The notes under the pieces: generated by a model
Seen by the model: only the letters and a program-made list of their open reading frames with translations
What the model was told of the DNA's origin: nothing
The model's database searches: none
Shown here: one piece after another, positions 1-6,965 of the stretch
Position numbering within the stretch: the stretch's first letter is position 1
How the letters are laid out: every line of letters begins with the position of its first letter
Made by a program: the position numbers and the translations under genes
IMG/VR virus record: IMGVR_UViG_3300046787_000122
Coordinates: 1-21,309 of that record
Length of the DNA stretch: 21,309 nucleotides
Origin: a virus
Reading direction: 5' to 3' (one strand)

Positions 1-1
1 G

Positions 2-631
2 GTCACGGCCGCATCGCGCAAAGGCCCCATGGATGTCATGCCCTACGGCCCGATCATCATGGGCATCGACGTCGCTCGCTTCGGTGATGACGGCAGCTCG
101 ATCAGCCTGCGCCAAGGGCGCGTGCTACTGCGCCAGATCAACTTTCGTGGTGCTGACGTCGTTGACGTGGCAGGTCGTGCCAAGGAGGTCTACCGCGAGC
201 AGATGGGTGACATTGCCCAAATCGCGGTCGACACCATCGGTATTGGCTCTGGCGTGGCCGACATCCTACGCCGCGACTTCGGCGACATCGTGGTGGACGT
301 CAACAGCTCGCTGCGCATGAGCGACGGCAAGAGCTACAACCTACGTGCCCACATGTGGCGCGAGATGCGTGAGTGGCTCAAGGCTGGCGCTTCAATTCCA
401 AACGATAATGCGCTGATCACGGATCTGACTGCTTTGCAGTACGGCTACAAAGGCGGCGAGCTTTTGCTTGAGAGCAAGCAAGACGCCAAGAAGCGCGGCA
501 TCAAATCACCAGATAGGGCTGACAGCTTGGCCCTGACATTCGCTTACCCAGTCGAGAAGAAAGACGATTGGGTGGTCCCAACAGGGCAGCACCATGCTTG
601 GGCTGCACTCGACGAAGTAACGGGCTATTGA
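2..631 (+). CDS. terL: Terminase large subunit, C-terminal nuclease domain (5' truncated)
   Basis: The reading frame is open to the first base of the window, so this is the 3' part of a longer gene. The product would be the packaging motor subunit; only its RNase H-fold nuclease half is present, and the ATPase half lies upstream. Counting the ATG at 29 as residue 1, the visible acidic motifs are GIDVARFGDD (Asp14), AVDTIGIGSG (Asp68) and PDRADSLALTFA (Asp165). These fit the three metal-binding acidic positions of gp17/TerL-type nucleases that cut concatemeric DNA. It ends nine bases before the portal start, as in most tailed phages. The ATG at 29 is internal and not the true start. Family assignment is from motif pattern and gene order; exact subfamily is not determined. 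Confidence 0.9.
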   Translation, partial: VTAASRKGPMDVMPYGPIIMGIDVARFGDDGSSISLRQGRVLLRQINFRGADVVDVAGRAKEVYREQMGDIAQIAVDTIGIGSGVADILRRDFGDIVVDVNSSLRMSDGKSYNLRAHMWREMREWLKAGASIPNDNALITDLTALQYGYKGGELLLESKQDAKKRGIKSPDRADSLALTFAYPVEKKDDWVVPTGQHHAWAALDEVTGY

Positions 632-639
632 GGTAAACC

Positions 640-2817
640 ATGAACCAAGAAACAAACAATCGCGATTTCGCAGTCATTGACGGCGAAGATGTCATGACGC
701 AAGAGCAGCATGAGCAGCGCATCAAGCAAGAGGTCGAGCAGCTGCACGGCGTCTTCTCCAAGATGCGCGACAAGTGGGTGCAGTACCGCGCAGTGTCTAG
801 CGTTGAGAAGCGTTGGCGTCGTGCGGCTCAGCTCTATTGGGGTGAGCACAACAGCACCACTGGTGAGTTCGAGAACACGTTACGTAACGGCCCGCCCGCG
901 CGCAAGGTGACCGACGGCAATCGCTCACGCGTCGTGGTCAACATCGTGCGCCCCAAGGTGGACCAAGCCATTGCTCGCATGTGCGAGATCTTGTTCCCCA
1001 CCGACGACAAGAACTGGGGCATCAAGCCCACGCCAGTGCCAGAAGTGGCTGCCATGCAGGGCGACGAGCGCCCCACGGTGAACCCAGCCACGGGCGAACC
1101 CACTGGCATGACCGCCAACCAAGAGGCGCAGGTCGTGATCGAGGCTGCCAAGAAGTCGGCCGAGGGCATGGAGAAGTCCATCGACGACAGCCTCACCGAG
1201 TGCAGCTTCAATGGCGAGAGTCGCCAACTGATCGACAACGCTGTGCGATTGGGCACAGGCATCATGCATGGCCCCTTCCCTGCCCGCCAATCGAGCAAGG
1301 TATGGCTACCCCAAGAGGGTGGCACGCAAGTGCTTCAAATCAACGAATCAATCGTCCCAGCGTCAGAGTCGTTGGACCCATGGAACGTGTTCTTTGACCC
1401 AGCGTGCGGCAACGACCACCAACGCGGTCGTGGTTTCTTCATTCGTCGTGACGTAACGCGCAAGGAACTGCGCCGCCTTGTGGGGATTCCCGGCTACGAC
1501 GCCGACGCCGTCCGCGAAGTCCTCCGCTCCCCACCCAATCGCATCCGCGTCGCCGAAGGCCGCGTCATGCGCGACGTCATCCAAGAAGACAGCTACGAGA
1601 TGTGGACCTACCACGGCGAGATCGAGCCTGACGAAATGGAATTGCTCACCTCGCGCACCAACGTTGACCCCTTGACCGACGTCGACTTCGGCGTGCTGAT
1701 CATGGTCAACGACAAGATCATCGGCGCCATGCAGTCTTGGGTCGAAGACAAGAGCCTGCCCGTGGATGTGTGGTGTTGGCGCAAGGCCGACGACATGCCA
1801 CAAGGCTTTGGCCTATGCGACGAGTTGGAGCACCAACAGCGCGTGGTCAACTCTGCTTGGCGCCAAGTCATGGACAACGGTCGCACCTCGTTGGGTGGCC
1901 AAGTCGTCATGAAAAAGGGCATGGTCATCCCACAAAACGGCAGCTACGAGATCACCCCCAACAAGATTTGGTTGGCCAAGGATGACACCGAAGACGTCAG
2001 CCGCGCCTTCAACGTGTTCGAGTTCAATAGCCACTTGGCTGAGCTTTTGCAAATCGCTCAAGCCGCCATGACCTTTGCCGACCAAGAGACGGGCATGCCC
2101 CAAATCATGGGCGGCGAGAAGGGCAGCGCACCTGAGACCGTCGGCGGCATGGTCATGCTATACAACAACGCCAACAGCGTGCTGCGCCAACGCGTCAAAC
2201 TGTACGACGACTGCATCACTCGCCCGCACATTGGTCGCTACTACGATTGGAAGATGGCCAACGATCCAGATCCAGAGATCAAAGGCGACTACGAGATCGA
2301 TGCACGCGGCTCAACTGCACTGATCGAGCGCGACATCCAAAACCAAGCCCTCCTGAACTTGGCCAACATCACCAACAACGAGCGCTACATCCCTCACCTC
2401 AAAGAGCGTGCCGAGTTGTCTGCCATCCTGAAGGCGTTCAAAGTCAACCCTGACGAGCTGATGAAGACCGAGGACGAGTACGCTCAGTTCATGCAGCAGC
2501 AACAGCAGGCCGCGCCTCAGCAAGACCCACGCATTGCTTCCGCAGAGATGAAGGCTCAGACCGAGATGGCCAAGCTGGAAGATAACAAGGAGCAGCGTGC
2601 ATTCGAGGCGCAGAAAGAGCAGGGCGAGTACGAGATCGCAATGACTGGCGCCTCCATCACCCGCGACCTTGGCATCGCTAAGCTCGAGCAGGACGGCACG
2701 CTGACCCGCGAAGAGATCGCAGCCAAAGAACGCTTGGCCTCACTCGAGATCAACAACGAGCGTGAGCTGTTCAACGCCGAGGCCGCCTTAAAGGTGAATC
2801 AAGGTAGCGGAATTTAA
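640..2817 (+). CDS. Portal protein (P22-type)
   Basis: Predicted 725 residues, the same length as P22 gp1. The portal dodecamer is the DNA entry and exit channel at one capsid vertex and binds the terminase. A helical N-terminal region (about 20-110) precedes a central domain with the aromatic-rich motif DPWNVFFDPACG near residue 245. The last 110 residues are rich in Gln, Glu, Lys and Ala (MQQQQQAAPQQ, then long charged helices), as expected for the C-terminal helical barrel of P22-like portals. A GAGGTAA ribosome site sits just before the ATG, and the terminase stop is nine bases upstream. The position between terL and scaffold/capsid supports the call. Assignment to the P22 portal family is by pattern and length, not by a search. 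Confidence 0.85.
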   Translation: MNQETNNRDFAVIDGEDVMTQEQHEQRIKQEVEQLHGVFSKMRDKWVQYRAVSSVEKRWRRAAQLYWGEHNSTTGEFENTLRNGPPARKVTDGNRSRVVVNIVRPKVDQAIARMCEILFPTDDKNWGIKPTPVPEVAAMQGDERPTVNPATGEPTGMTANQEAQVVIEAAKKSAEGMEKSIDDSLTECSFNGESRQLIDNAVRLGTGIMHGPFPARQSSKVWLPQEGGTQVLQINESIVPASESLDPWNVFFDPACGNDHQRGRGFFIRRDVTRKELRRLVGIPGYDADAVREVLRSPPNRIRVAEGRVMRDVIQEDSYEMWTYHGEIEPDEMELLTSRTNVDPLTDVDFGVLIMVNDKIIGAMQSWVEDKSLPVDVWCWRKADDMPQGFGLCDELEHQQRVVNSAWRQVMDNGRTSLGGQVVMKKGMVIPQNGSYEITPNKIWLAKDDTEDVSRAFNVFEFNSHLAELLQIAQAAMTFADQETGMPQIMGGEKGSAPETVGGMVMLYNNANSVLRQRVKLYDDCITRPHIGRYYDWKMANDPDPEIKGDYEIDARGSTALIERDIQNQALLNLANITNNERYIPHLKERAELSAILKAFKVNPDELMKTEDEYAQFMQQQQQAAPQQDPRIASAEMKAQTEMAKLEDNKEQRAFEAQKEQGEYEIAMTGASITRDLGIAKLEQDGTLTREEIAAKERLASLEINNERELFNAEAALKVNQGSGI

Positions 2818-2818
2818 T

Positions 2819-2847
2819 TTGCACGCGCCATGAAAATGATGTACTAT
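2819..2847 (+). promoter_or_regulatory. Candidate sigma70-like promoter after the portal gene
   Basis: TTGCAC at 2819-2824 and TACTAT at 2842-2847 are separated by exactly 17 nt. Each hexamer is a partial match to consensus (3/6 and 4/6). It begins two bases after the portal stop, so it could start a transcript into the scaffold/capsid block. The terminator at 2907-2940 lies only about 60 nt downstream of the likely start point. This is inference from spacing; it could be chance. Confidence 0.35.
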
Positions 2848-2906
2848 TCGCGTCGGGTCAGTGTCTTTGCATACGGGCCTACGGTTTTTTCATGAGCCAT
2901 TGGTTG

Positions 2907-2940
2907 AGGCGGTCCCTTAAAAAAGGACCGCCTTTTCTTT
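2907..2940 (+). terminator. Rho-independent terminator
   Basis: A perfect 9-bp stem, AGGCGGTCC (2907-2915) with GGACCGCCT (2925-2933), encloses a 9-nt A-rich loop and runs into TTTTCTTTT. This is a textbook intrinsic terminator on the + strand. It separates portal from the scaffold/capsid block and so either uncouples their expression or acts as an attenuator or antitermination site. On the minus strand the stem lacks a following U-tract. Confidence 0.8.
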
Positions 2941-2953
2941 TACGGAGACGACA

Positions 2954-3187
2954 TTGAAACTTGAAGATTTCCACAGCCCATGTTGGAAGCGGCTTTCGCA
3001 ACTTGTTGATGAACGGATCGACGAGTTACGAAAGCTCAATGACTCTGAACTGAGTCCTGAGCGAACATCCTCGGTGCGTGGTGGCATCAAGGAGTTGAAA
3101 AAGATCCTCGCCCTTGCTGATGAAGCAAGCGCGGGAGCAGCTGTTGACCCCGATGAATTAAGCGGCGTCGACAATACCCGCCAGTAA
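2954..3187 (+). CDS. Small conserved phage protein between portal and scaffold
   Basis: Predicted 77 residues, starting with TTG, which is preceded at suitable spacing by ACGGAGA. The N-terminal half is helical and charged (DFHSPCWKRL, then ERIDELRKLND), followed by LSPERTSSVRGGIKELKKIL. Small phage proteins with the layout W..L...L..R...L...N...L....T...RG.I..LK..L are often encoded next to portal or scaffold genes; I know no assigned function for them. The C-terminal tail (about 20 residues) is acidic and probably flexible. It lies just downstream of the terminator and 25 nt before the scaffold gene, so it is probably co-expressed with the head block. Virion component or assembly factor are both possible. 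Confidence 0.7.
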   Translation: MKLEDFHSPCWKRLSQLVDERIDELRKLNDSELSPERTSSVRGGIKELKKILALADEASAGAAVDPDELSGVDNTRQ

Positions 3188-3212
3188 TGGTGACAAGTGA
3201 GACGACAAACCA

Positions 3213-4106
3213 ATGAACGTACAGGAACGAACCAATCCACAAGACGAAGCCCAGAAGATTTGGGACCAGCTCGAAGCAGAGGACGATGGCAAGGCATTGC
3301 CAGAAGACGACGCATCGGGAACTCAGGCAACTGAGTCATCGGATTCGCAACAGCCAGCAGATCAGCATGCAGCAGCACCCGCCGACAAGGCCGATGCACA
3401 AGCAGCAACTGATGCCGCAGGTAATGAGCAATCGTTGATGGACAAAATCGCTGGCTTGGAGAGCATGCTCGGCCAAGTGACAAATCGTCTTCGGAATGCA
3501 GAAGGTCATATCGGTGGCTTGAATGGTCAGTTGAAGCAACAGCAACAACTAGCCAAGCAAGTAGCCAACTCAGGTGGCGAAGCGCCCAATGCGGATCAAA
3601 TCCGTCAAGCGCAATCGAACCCAGAGGCCATGGCCAACTTAAAGCGCGACTACCCAGAGTTCGCGGACGCAATGGAGTCTGCCTTAAAACAGCAGATGCA
3701 AGAGCAGGAGCAGCGCATTCAAGCGTTGCTCAAAGATCAAAAGGGTGGCGTGAGCCACGAAGAGATCGCTCAAATGCGTTCAGAGCTGGCGGTGGAAGCA
3801 AAGCATCCCAATTGGCAAGATCGTGTACAGACGCCTGAATTTGTGGGTTGGCTGCAACGCCAACAACCCGAGGTACAGATGCTTGCGGCGAGCGAAAGCC
3901 CGCGAGATGCAATTCGATTGCTTGATCTGCACCACGAAGCCATGAACTCAGCAACGTCAGCAAACAAAACGCAGCGCCTTAGCTCTGCGGCGGCCATCCC
4001 TTCAGGTCGCAGCGGTTCGTCAGTACGAACCAAAGCGGTTGAAGATATGACGCCACAGGAATATTGGCGCTATCTCGACGAACTCGATAAATCAAAAGGT
4101 AAATAA
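3213..4106 (+). CDS. Capsid scaffolding protein (putative)
   Basis: Predicted 297 residues, very hydrophilic, rich in Gln, Asp, Glu and Ala, and placed directly before the major capsid gene. The N-terminal 75 residues are acidic and low in complexity. A coiled-coil region follows (about 75-190), including a KQQQQL run and EQEQRIQALLKDQ. The C-terminus is a short charged helix, TPQEYWRYLDELDKSKGK, which resembles the coat-binding helix-turn of scaffolds. A motif HPNWQDRVQTPEFVGWL near residue 195 resembles a pattern seen in scaffold-like proteins of podophages. Scaffolds guide coat assembly and are removed before DNA packaging. No protease gene or protease motif is visible. The call rests on composition, size and position. 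The Shine-Dalgarno sequence is weak (AAGTGAGA). Confidence 0.75.
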   Translation: MNVQERTNPQDEAQKIWDQLEAEDDGKALPEDDASGTQATESSDSQQPADQHAAAPADKADAQAATDAAGNEQSLMDKIAGLESMLGQVTNRLRNAEGHIGGLNGQLKQQQQLAKQVANSGGEAPNADQIRQAQSNPEAMANLKRDYPEFADAMESALKQQMQEQEQRIQALLKDQKGGVSHEEIAQMRSELAVEAKHPNWQDRVQTPEFVGWLQRQQPEVQMLAASESPRDAIRLLDLHHEAMNSATSANKTQRLSSAAAIPSGRSGSSVRTKAVEDMTPQEYWRYLDELDKSKGK

Positions 4107-4108
4107 CC

Positions 4109-5140
4109 ATGCAAACCTATTCCTTAGTTCCCTCACGGAACCTCATCATGGCCGAGCGCGAAATGCTCAAGCACGCTATGCCAATCAAAGTTTTGTCTAC
4201 CTTCGGTACACAAAAACAAATCCCTCAAAACAAGACTGACACCGTGGTGTTTCGTCGCGCTTTGCCTATCGATGCTGGTACTAACGGCGCACCTAGCGTG
4301 ACCGCAAGCAACTACTTGATGCAAGAAGGCGTGACTCCAGCAGCTCGCACTATCACGTATCAAGACGTGCAAGTAACTCTGCAACAGTACGGCGTGTTGA
4401 TGAAAATCTCCAGCAAAGCTGAGTCGATGTATGAAGACGACATCCCAGCTGACATGGTGAAATTGGTCGGCGAGCACATGGCTACTTTGGAAGAGTTGAT
4501 CTCTTACGGCGTGGTTCGTGGCGGTACAAACGTTGTTTACGCTAACGGCTCTGCTCGTACAGACGTGAACACTGCTGTGACATTGAACAAGCTGCGTCAA
4601 GCCGCTCGTCAATTGGAAAGCGCGTTCGCTCAGTTGGTGACAGAGAAGTTGGCTGCCTCTGTGAACTACGGCACTCAGGCTGTGGAACCCGGCTACTTGG
4701 TGTTCATCCACACCGACTTGGAAGCCGACTGTCGTAACCTGACTGGCTTCGTTCCTGTCGCTAAGTACGGCTCACAAAAGCCCGTGCACGAGCGCGAGAT
4801 CGGTAGCGTTGAGCGTTTCCGCTTGATCACATCGCCTTACTTCAAGCCATTCTTGGCTGCTGGTGGCACTGTGACTGCTGGCGCTTTCTTGTCAAACGGT
4901 GGCACTTCTGGCACTACTGCCGACGTGTACCCAATGATGGTTGTGGGCCAAGAGGCTTGGGGTCAAGTTGCATTGAAAGGCCAAAACGCCATTCAACCAA
5001 TCTACTTGCCCGCAAAGCAAATCACCCACGCTAACCCAATGGGTCAGTTCGGTTACGTTGGCGCAAACTTCTACAAGAACGCTGTGCGCTTGAACGAAAA
5101 CTGGATGGTCCGTTTGGAATGCGCAGCCTCTGGCCTGTGA
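4109..5140 (+). CDS. Major capsid protein, N4-gp56 family
   Basis: Predicted 343 residues. The sequence matches my knowledge of N4-gp56-family coat proteins: an N-terminal RNLIMAEREMLKHAMP helix, a strand region with KTDTVVFRRALP, then DVQVTLQQYG and KISSKAESMYEDD, and a C-terminal GQEAWGQVALKG followed by the QFGYVGANFYKNAVRLNENWMVRLE strands. It would form the HK97-fold capsid shell. It starts two bases after the scaffold stop, with AAAGGT at the end of the scaffold gene as its ribosome site. Codon use is strongly biased: 20 of 27 leucine codons are TTG, unlike the portal and terminase genes, which fits very high expression. A UUCG hairpin follows the stop. Confidence 0.92.
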   Translation: MQTYSLVPSRNLIMAEREMLKHAMPIKVLSTFGTQKQIPQNKTDTVVFRRALPIDAGTNGAPSVTASNYLMQEGVTPAARTITYQDVQVTLQQYGVLMKISSKAESMYEDDIPADMVKLVGEHMATLEELISYGVVRGGTNVVYANGSARTDVNTAVTLNKLRQAARQLESAFAQLVTEKLAASVNYGTQAVEPGYLVFIHTDLEADCRNLTGFVPVAKYGSQKPVHEREIGSVERFRLITSPYFKPFLAAGGTVTAGAFLSNGGTSGTTADVYPMMVVGQEAWGQVALKGQNAIQPIYLPAKQITHANPMGQFGYVGANFYKNAVRLNENWMVRLECAASGL

Positions 5141-5142
5141 TG

Positions 5143-5164
5143 AGTGAGGGCTTCGGCCCTCATT
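5143..5164 (+). terminator. UUCG-capped hairpin after the capsid gene
   Basis: TGAGGGC (5145-5151), loop TTCG, GCCCTCA (5156-5162), extended by A-U and G-U pairs to 5143-5164. The C(UUCG)G loop is an exceptionally stable tetraloop. Only three T residues follow, then CCCTCC, so termination would be weak. A leaky terminator or a 3'-end stabiliser that keeps capsid mRNA abundant are both plausible. Confidence 0.6.
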
Positions 5165-5195
5165 TCCCTCCCGCAACTTTTTAAGGATTTTCAAA

Positions 5196-5711
5196 ATGTC
5201 TGATAACTTATCTCTCTCTCAAGGCGCAACGTTCGCTTTGAACTCTGGCGCTTTGGCCGAAGGCACAAACGCTAACACCATCAAGACTACTGCCGACATC
5301 AACTACGTGATCGACGGTCGTTTCTACAGCAAGTCAACCACTGACAACATCGCTATCAGCTACTCTGGCGCCACCGTGTACCAAGCTGCTGCTGGTGGTA
5401 TTCAAGCTGTCAACGGTGGTTTCACTGGCGGCGTGAACGGTTCTACTCGCATCTACGGTATCTTCTTGGATACAGCTGGTGCGGTGTCGATCTTGCCCGG
5501 CCCAATCGTTGACTCTGCCGAGTTGGCTGCTGGCCGCGTTGCCTTGCCTTTCCCAACAGCTCCACGTGGCGTTTGCCCGATCGGCGCTTTGCGCATTGCT
5601 TTGACTGCAGGCGTGACGTTCACCCCCGGTAGCACCGACCTCGGCGCCACCAACGTGACCGACACGTTCTACAACTTGGCAGACATGCCAGCCGCACCTC
5701 TGACTGCCTAA
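5196..5711 (+). CDS. Putative capsid decoration/head structural protein
   Basis: Predicted 171 residues, rich in Gly, Ala, Thr, Ser and Asn, with almost no charged stretches and alternating hydrophobic residues typical of an all-beta virion protein (for example YVIDGRFYSKSTTDNIAISY and ALRIALTAGVTFTPG). It follows the major capsid gene, has a good AAGGAT ribosome site, and shares the capsid gene's TTG-rich codon use, which suggests an abundant product. No signal peptide or membrane segment is visible. I do not recognise a specific family; decoration (cement) protein is an inference from position, composition and codon bias. A head fibre or minor capsid protein is an alternative. Confidence 0.65.
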   Translation: MSDNLSLSQGATFALNSGALAEGTNANTIKTTADINYVIDGRFYSKSTTDNIAISYSGATVYQAAAGGIQAVNGGFTGGVNGSTRIYGIFLDTAGAVSILPGPIVDSAELAAGRVALPFPTAPRGVCPIGALRIALTAGVTFTPGSTDLGATNVTDTFYNLADMPAAPLTA

Positions 5712-5720
5712 TAGCAGTCT

Positions 5721-5744
5721 GGCACTCACCTTCGGGTGGGTGCC
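5721..5744 (+). terminator. UUCG-capped hairpin followed by a C9 tract
   Basis: GGCACTCACC (5721-5730), loop TTCG, GGTGGGTGCC (5735-5744): a 10-bp stem with one G-U pair. It is followed by T and nine consecutive C residues (5746-5754), not by a U-tract. It resembles the hairpin after the capsid gene. It may be a leaky terminator or a processing/stability element; canonical termination is not supported. Confidence 0.5.
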
Positions 5745-5774
5745 TCCCCCCCCCTTATCCATGGAGACCATGCA

Positions 5775-6254
5775 ATGACCAAACCCACAACCTACGAACG
5801 CAAAGGCACTGTCGACTCGCACAATGTCGACATCGTTAATTCAGTCCAATCAGTCGCGGACGCCACAGATGCCAAGGGCATCGAAATCGATACTGATCGT
5901 GTGATCAGCACCGATGCATTTGACAATGCTGTGTTCATGCGCGACGAGTTGATTGTGTTCCTGCAGGAGCCCGGCAACGAGAACGATCCCGCCTTCGTCG
6001 AGATCAACGTCAACGGCGACTACCGCTTGGCCGTGCGCGGCAACGAAGTGAAACTGCGTCGCTACCACGTCGCTGTATTGGCCAACGCCAAGCAGTCTCG
6101 TGTGCGTCAAACCAAGGTTGTGAACCCAGATGGCAGCATGGGCTTCCGCGAGGACAACGTTCTGTCGTTGACCTACCCGTTCCAAGTGATGCACGATCCC
6201 AACCCAAAGGTTGGCGCACCTTGGCTTCGTCAACTCTTGCAAACACCAGCTTAA
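5775..6254 (+). CDS. Conserved phage structural protein of unknown function
   Basis: Predicted 159 residues from the ATG at 5775, chosen because GGAG lies eight bases upstream; an in-frame GTG at 5736 falls inside the preceding hairpin and is unlikely. The protein has an N-terminal polar part (TYERKGTVDSHNVDIVNS), a central DAFDNAVFMRDELIVFLQE segment and a C-terminal ENVLSLTYPFQVMHDPN segment. It is soluble, with no membrane segment. Its position between the capsid/decoration pair and the head-tail adaptor suggests a head-completion or virion role, but I do not recognise a characterised family. It ends three bases before the adaptor start. Confidence 0.7.
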   Translation: MTKPTTYERKGTVDSHNVDIVNSVQSVADATDAKGIEIDTDRVISTDAFDNAVFMRDELIVFLQEPGNENDPAFVEINVNGDYRLAVRGNEVKLRRYHVAVLANAKQSRVRQTKVVNPDGSMGFREDNVLSLTYPFQVMHDPNPKVGAPWLRQLLQTPA

Positions 6255-6257
6255 TAC

Positions 6258-6956
6258 ATGAACTACCTCGAGCTAACTAAGATGCTGCGCCAAGAGTGCG
6301 GCATCGCAGGCACTGGCCCTGCATCGGTCGTTGGGCAGACTGGTGAGGCCGCGCGCCTTGCCACCTACATCAACGATGCTTGGCTCGAGTTGCAAGGCAT
6401 GTATGACAATTGGGGTTGGATGCGTTTGCCATTCAGCTACCAAACCGTCGCTGAGCAAGGCGACTACGCACCCTCCTCCACCATCAACACTCTGACGGGC
6501 GACGCCCTAACAGATCTGCGTTATTGGTGGAAGGAGACCGTGCGCTCCTATCGCACTGACATCGGTATCTACGATGAGCAGTGGTTGGTTGAATGGGAAT
6601 ACCAAGTCTTTCGCAACACCTATCGCTTCAACGCGCAGGTGAGCGGTCGCCCTGTGGTGTTCGCCATTCATCCAACGGAGAAGGCAATGATGCTTGGCCA
6701 AGTGCCAAGCGCCGTTTACACCATGGTTGGTGAGTATCAGCGTCTGCCGTCATCTATGACGCTAGACACTGACCTCCCAACAGGTTTGCCTACCCACCTT
6801 CACAAAATCATCGTCTACAAGGCGATGCAGTTCTATGGCTTGTTTGAGGCGGCATCTGAAGTGATTGCACGCGGCGAGCGCGGCGAGTCGTCATTGATGG
6901 CGCAGCTCGAGCGCGAGTGGCTACCTGAAGTTTCCCTCGGCAACCCATTGGCATAA
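6258..6956 (+). CDS. Head-tail adaptor protein (SU10-type)
   Basis: Predicted 232 residues. The N-terminus MNYLELTKMLRQECGI..TG followed by VVGQTGEAARLATYINDAW and WGWMRLPFSY is the pattern I associate with adaptor proteins of podophage SU10 and relatives, which form a ring under the portal. The middle contains tryptophan-rich segments (DLRYWWKETVRSY and EQWLVEWEYQVFRNTYRF) and the C-terminus has helices (THLHKIIVYKAMQFYGLFE). There is no clear Shine-Dalgarno sequence; the start lies three bases after the previous stop, so translation may depend on reinitiation. Its position before the nozzle-like gene fits the role. Family is recognised by pattern only. Confidence 0.75.
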   Translation: MNYLELTKMLRQECGIAGTGPASVVGQTGEAARLATYINDAWLELQGMYDNWGWMRLPFSYQTVAEQGDYAPSSTINTLTGDALTDLRYWWKETVRSYRTDIGIYDEQWLVEWEYQVFRNTYRFNAQVSGRPVVFAIHPTEKAMMLGQVPSAVYTMVGEYQRLPSSMTLDTDLPTGLPTHLHKIIVYKAMQFYGLFEAASEVIARGERGESSLMAQLEREWLPEVSLGNPLA

Positions 6957-6965
6957 GGAGCCGAG

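Noticed and set aside
2850-2906. tRNA or structured riboswitch in the gap after the portal
   Set aside because: I could not draw a cloverleaf or a known riboswitch core; only the terminator stem is convincing.
2917-3672. 251-residue minus-strand reading frame opposite the scaffold gene
   Set aside because: It overlaps the terminator and a well-supported + strand gene, and its product has no recognisable motif; it is a shadow of the scaffold coding frame.
5736-5774. Upstream GTG start extending the 5775 gene by 13 residues
   Set aside because: The GTG lies inside the UUCG hairpin and C9 region, while the ATG at 5775 has a well-spaced GGAG.
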